Source of the DNA: Clostridiales bacterium
Lineage (GTDB): Bacteria; Bacillota_A; Clostridia; Lachnospirales; Lachnospiraceae
Length of the DNA stretch: 8,175 bases
Reading direction: 5' to 3'
NCBI GenBank assembly: GCA_030154385.1
Contig: JASKJZ010000100.1
Location: 1-8,175, forward strand
Part shown: positions 6,568 to 8,175 of the stretch, one piece after another
Position numbering within the stretch: the stretch's first letter is position 1
How the letters are laid out: the number at the start of each line of letters is the position of its first letter
Translations under genes and position numbers: made by a program
Notes under the pieces: generated by a model
Seen by the model: the letters and a program-made list of their open reading frames with translations, nothing else
The model's database searches: none
What the model was told of the DNA's origin: nothing

Positions 6568-7581
6568 TTAAGCTAATTCAGCGAAGTATTTGATTGTACG
6601 TACCATCTGGCTGGTGTATGAATTTTCGTTATCATACCAAGAAACAACCTGTACCTGATATAAATCATCACCAATTTTAGAAACCATGGTCTGAGTTGCA
6701 TCAAACAATGAACCATAACGAATACCAACTACGTCAGAAGATACGATTTCTTCTTCGTTATATCCAAAGGATTCACTTGCTACCGCTTTCATGGCTGCAT
6801 TGATGCCTTCTTTTGATACATCGGCGCCCTTAACAACTGCTGTTAAGATAGTAGTTGAACCAGTAGGAACTGGTACACGCTGTGCAGAACCGATTAATTT
6901 TCCATTTAATTCAGGAATAACAAGACCAATAGCCTTAGCAGCTCCTGTTGAGTTAGGAACGATATTCACTGCACCAGCACGTGCTCTTCTTAAGTCACCT
7001 TTTTTATGTGGTCCGTCAAGAATCATCTGATCACCTGTGTATGCATGGATTGTAGCCATGATACCAGACTGAATTGGTGCATAATCATTTAATGCTTTTG
7101 CCATAGGAGCTAAGCAGTTTGTAGTACAAGAAGCTGCAGAAATGATAGTATCTTCTTTTGTTAATACATCTTCATTTACACTAAATACAACTGTCTTTAA
7201 GTCATTTCCTGCTGGAGCAGAGATAACAACTTTTTTAGCACCTGCATCGATGTGTGCCTGAGATTTTTCTTTAGAGCAATAGAAACCAGTACACTCAAGT
7301 ACTACATCAACTCCAATTTCTCCCCAAGGAAGATCTGCTGCCTTTGGCTCTTTGTAGATGATGATTTTCTTGCCGTCTACGGTGATGAAATCTTCACCAG
7401 CTTCTACGGTATGTCCATCATATCTACCCTGTGATGAGTCATATTTTAATAAGTGAGCTAACATTTTAGGATCTGTTAAGTCGTTGATTGCTACTACTTC
7501 ATATCCTTCAGCTCCGAACATTTGTCTGAAAGCAAGACGTCCGATACGTCCAAAACCATTAATTGCAACTTTTACTGCCAT
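6568..7581 (-). CDS. gap: Glyceraldehyde-3-phosphate dehydrogenase, type I, NAD-dependent
   Basis: Homotetrameric cytoplasmic enzyme that oxidises glyceraldehyde 3-phosphate with NAD and phosphate to 1,3-bisphosphoglycerate, the substrate of Pgk encoded next. The 337-residue length is normal. The Rossmann NAD domain shows NGFGRIGR (8-15) and D34 in AINDLTD, the residue typical of NAD rather than NADP preference. The catalytic core shows SCTTNC with nucleophile C152 and general base H179 in TIHAYT, followed by the [20 protein letters not shown] segment (198-217), [11 protein letters not shown] (232-242) and SWYDNE (314-319). It has a strong AGGAGG site, its own promoter with a 5'-end hairpin, and a terminator right after it, so it can be made as a single-gene mRNA. 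No cggR-type regulator gene lies upstream; glgA does. Confidence 0.97.
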   Translation of the reverse strand: MAVKVAINGFGRIGRLAFRQMFGAEGYEVVAINDLTDPKMLAHLLKYDSSQGRYDGHTVEAGEDFITVDGKKIIIYKEPKAADLPWGEIGVDVVLECTGFYCSKEKSQAHIDAGAKKVVISAPAGNDLKTVVFSVNEDVLTKEDTIISAASCTTNCLAPMAKALNDYAPIQSGIMATIHAYTGDQMILDGPHKKGDLRRARAGAVNIVPNSTGAAKAIGLVIPELNGKLIGSAQRVPVPTGSTTILTAVVKGADVSKEGINAAMKAVASESFGYNEEEIVSSDVVGIRYGSLFDATQTMVSKIGDDLYQVQVVSWYDNENSYTSQMVRTIKYFAELA

Positions 7582-7588
7582 GATTAAT

Positions 7589-7595
7589 TCCTCCT
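7589..7595 (-). promoter_or_regulatory. Consensus ribosome binding site of gap
   Basis: AGGAGGA on the minus strand, 7 nt before the gap ATG. It is the closest match to the anti-Shine-Dalgarno consensus in this window, in keeping with the very high expression usual for gap. Confidence 0.85.
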
Positions 7596-7612
7596 AAGAA
7601 TAATATAATAAT

Positions 7613-7636
7613 TTTGCAAAGAAAAACTTTCGCAAA
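7613..7636 (-). promoter_or_regulatory. Hairpin at the 5' end of the gap mRNA
   Basis: On the minus strand TTTGCGAAAG, a five-T loop and CTTTGCAAA form a 9-bp stem with one bulged G. With the predicted promoter, transcription would begin near 7639, so the hairpin would occupy about the first 3-26 nt of the mRNA. A 5'-terminal hairpin like this can protect an mRNA from 5'-end-dependent decay; an operator role is also possible. It lies well before the ribosome binding site and does not hide it. Confidence 0.5.
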
Positions 7637-7645
7637 CTTACTTGT

Positions 7646-7674
7646 ATTTTAACCAATGCAGGATTAAATTTCAA
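7646..7674 (-). promoter_or_regulatory. Sigma-70-type promoter of gap
   Basis: On the minus strand TTGAAA (7669-7674), a 17-nt spacer and TAAAAT (7646-7651) lie in the 144-bp gap between glgA and gap. The predicted leader is about 58 nt. Confidence 0.65.
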
Positions 7675-7725
7675 GTATCTTTTGCCATTTTTTTAACGAA
7701 ACCTGGAAAACAGGCGAAATAAGGG

Positions 7726-8175
7726 CTATTTCTCTTTATCTCCTGCAACGGTGTCATACAATTCCTGGTATTTTTTTGCAGAATTACCCCAAGAAAAATC
7801 CTGCTCCATTCCTCGTTCTATTATCTTGTTCCAATCCCGTTTCTTCCCAAAAAAGATTTTCTTTGCATATTGAATGCAAGCAAGCATTTCATGTGCATTA
7901 TAATTTGCAAAAGAAAAACCGGTTCCTGTCTTTTCATATTCATTATAAGGTACAACGGTATCCTTTAATCCTCCCGTCTCCCTCACAATCGGAACGGTAC
8001 CATAACGAAGACTCATCAACTGACTTAGCCCACATGGTTCAAATAAAGAAGGCATCAAAAAAGCATCGCAGCCCGCATATATCTTATGTGACATATCATT
8101 GGAATAATAAATATTAGCCGATACACGGTCTCCATATTTCCATGCATAATGGCGAAAGAGATTTTCATACTTTTC
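7726..8175 (-). CDS. glgA: Glycogen synthase GlgA (GT5), C-terminal fragment cut by the window edge
   Basis: Retaining glucosyltransferase that extends alpha-1,4-glucan chains from ADP-glucose for glycogen storage. Only the last 149 residues are in the window; the frame stays open to the right edge, so the ATG at 8094 is internal and not the start. The fragment is the end of the C-terminal GT-B Rossmann domain: YSNDMSHKIYAGCDAFLMPS (24-43), then FEPCGLSQL (45-53) with the catalytic-region glutamate E46 and C48. It continues with the LRYGTVPIVRETGGLKDTV segment (56-74), the donor-binding region of the family, and closes with MEQDFSWGNSAKKYQELY (122-139), the usual C-terminal helix. A complete GlgA is about 480 aa, so roughly two thirds lie beyond the edge. 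The stop is 144 bp before gap; I see no convincing terminator after it, so read-through into gap is possible. Confidence 0.93.
   Translation of the reverse strand, partial: EKYENLFRHYAWKYGDRVSANIYYSNDMSHKIYAGCDAFLMPSLFEPCGLSQLMSLRYGTVPIVRETGGLKDTVVPYNEYEKTGTGFSFANYNAHEMLACIQYAKKIFFGKKRDWNKIIERGMEQDFSWGNSAKKYQELYDTVAGDKEK

Noticed and set aside
7680..7700. Rex-like operator upstream of the gap promoter
   Set aside because: The left half resembles the TTGTTAA half-site but the right half matches at only about four of seven positions; too degenerate to claim.
7702..7714. Terminator for glgA
   Set aside because: CCTG-N5-CAGG gives only a 4-bp stem and is followed on the minus strand by TTTCG and an A run, not a U-tract.
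7726..8094. Separate 122-codon gene starting at the ATG at 8094
   Set aside because: The frame stays open for 27 further codons to the window edge and those residues continue the glycogen synthase fold, so this ATG is internal to glgA.

Overview
This window is a stretch of core metabolic and housekeeping genes from an AT-rich, low-GC Gram-positive anaerobe. The protein sequences, Shine-Dalgarno-led starts, short intergenic gaps and mix of genes fit Clostridia, most likely Lachnospiraceae; that placement is by eye and is inference. All eight genes I can support lie on the minus strand, so transcription runs from the right edge to the left edge. I see no mobile element, CRISPR array, RNA gene or phage signal, and no stretch over 300 bases lacks a gene.

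Right part (about 4424-8175), central carbon metabolism: the C-terminal third of a bacterial glycogen synthase (glgA, cut by the window edge), then gap, pgk and tpiA. A promoter with a hairpin at the predicted 5' end of the mRNA precedes gap. An intrinsic terminator with a short, interrupted U-tract sits between gap and pgk, so gap is probably made in excess over pgk-tpiA, which would then be transcribed by read-through. pgk and tpiA are 21 nt apart. A very strong terminator (14-bp perfect stem, seven U) closes the unit after tpiA. No gpmI or eno follows, unlike the larger glycolytic operons of many Bacillota.

Left part (1-4423), modification of the translation machinery: prmA (ribosomal protein L11 methyltransferase) with its own promoter; rsmE (16S rRNA m3U1498 methyltransferase) with a second, better promoter and a palindrome in its leader; a group I cysteine desulfurase 12 nt downstream; then thiI (tRNA 4-thiouridine synthase) 54 nt further on. 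This ThiI has no C-terminal rhodanese domain, and the adjacent desulfurase is probably its dedicated sulfur donor, as in the Bacillus subtilis nifZ-thiI pair. The four genes together modify L11, 16S rRNA and tRNA.

Left edge (1-82): a perfect hairpin with a T7 tract on the plus strand is the terminator of a plus-strand gene lying off the window, convergent with thiI.

Three starts (pgk, rsmE, thiI) are set a few codons inside the longest open frame, because the upstream in-frame start overlaps or abuts the ribosome binding site. The window looks ordinary; I found no convincing undescribed system. The points worth checking are regulatory (leader hairpins, the leaky terminator, a slippery A-tract pair in rsmE).
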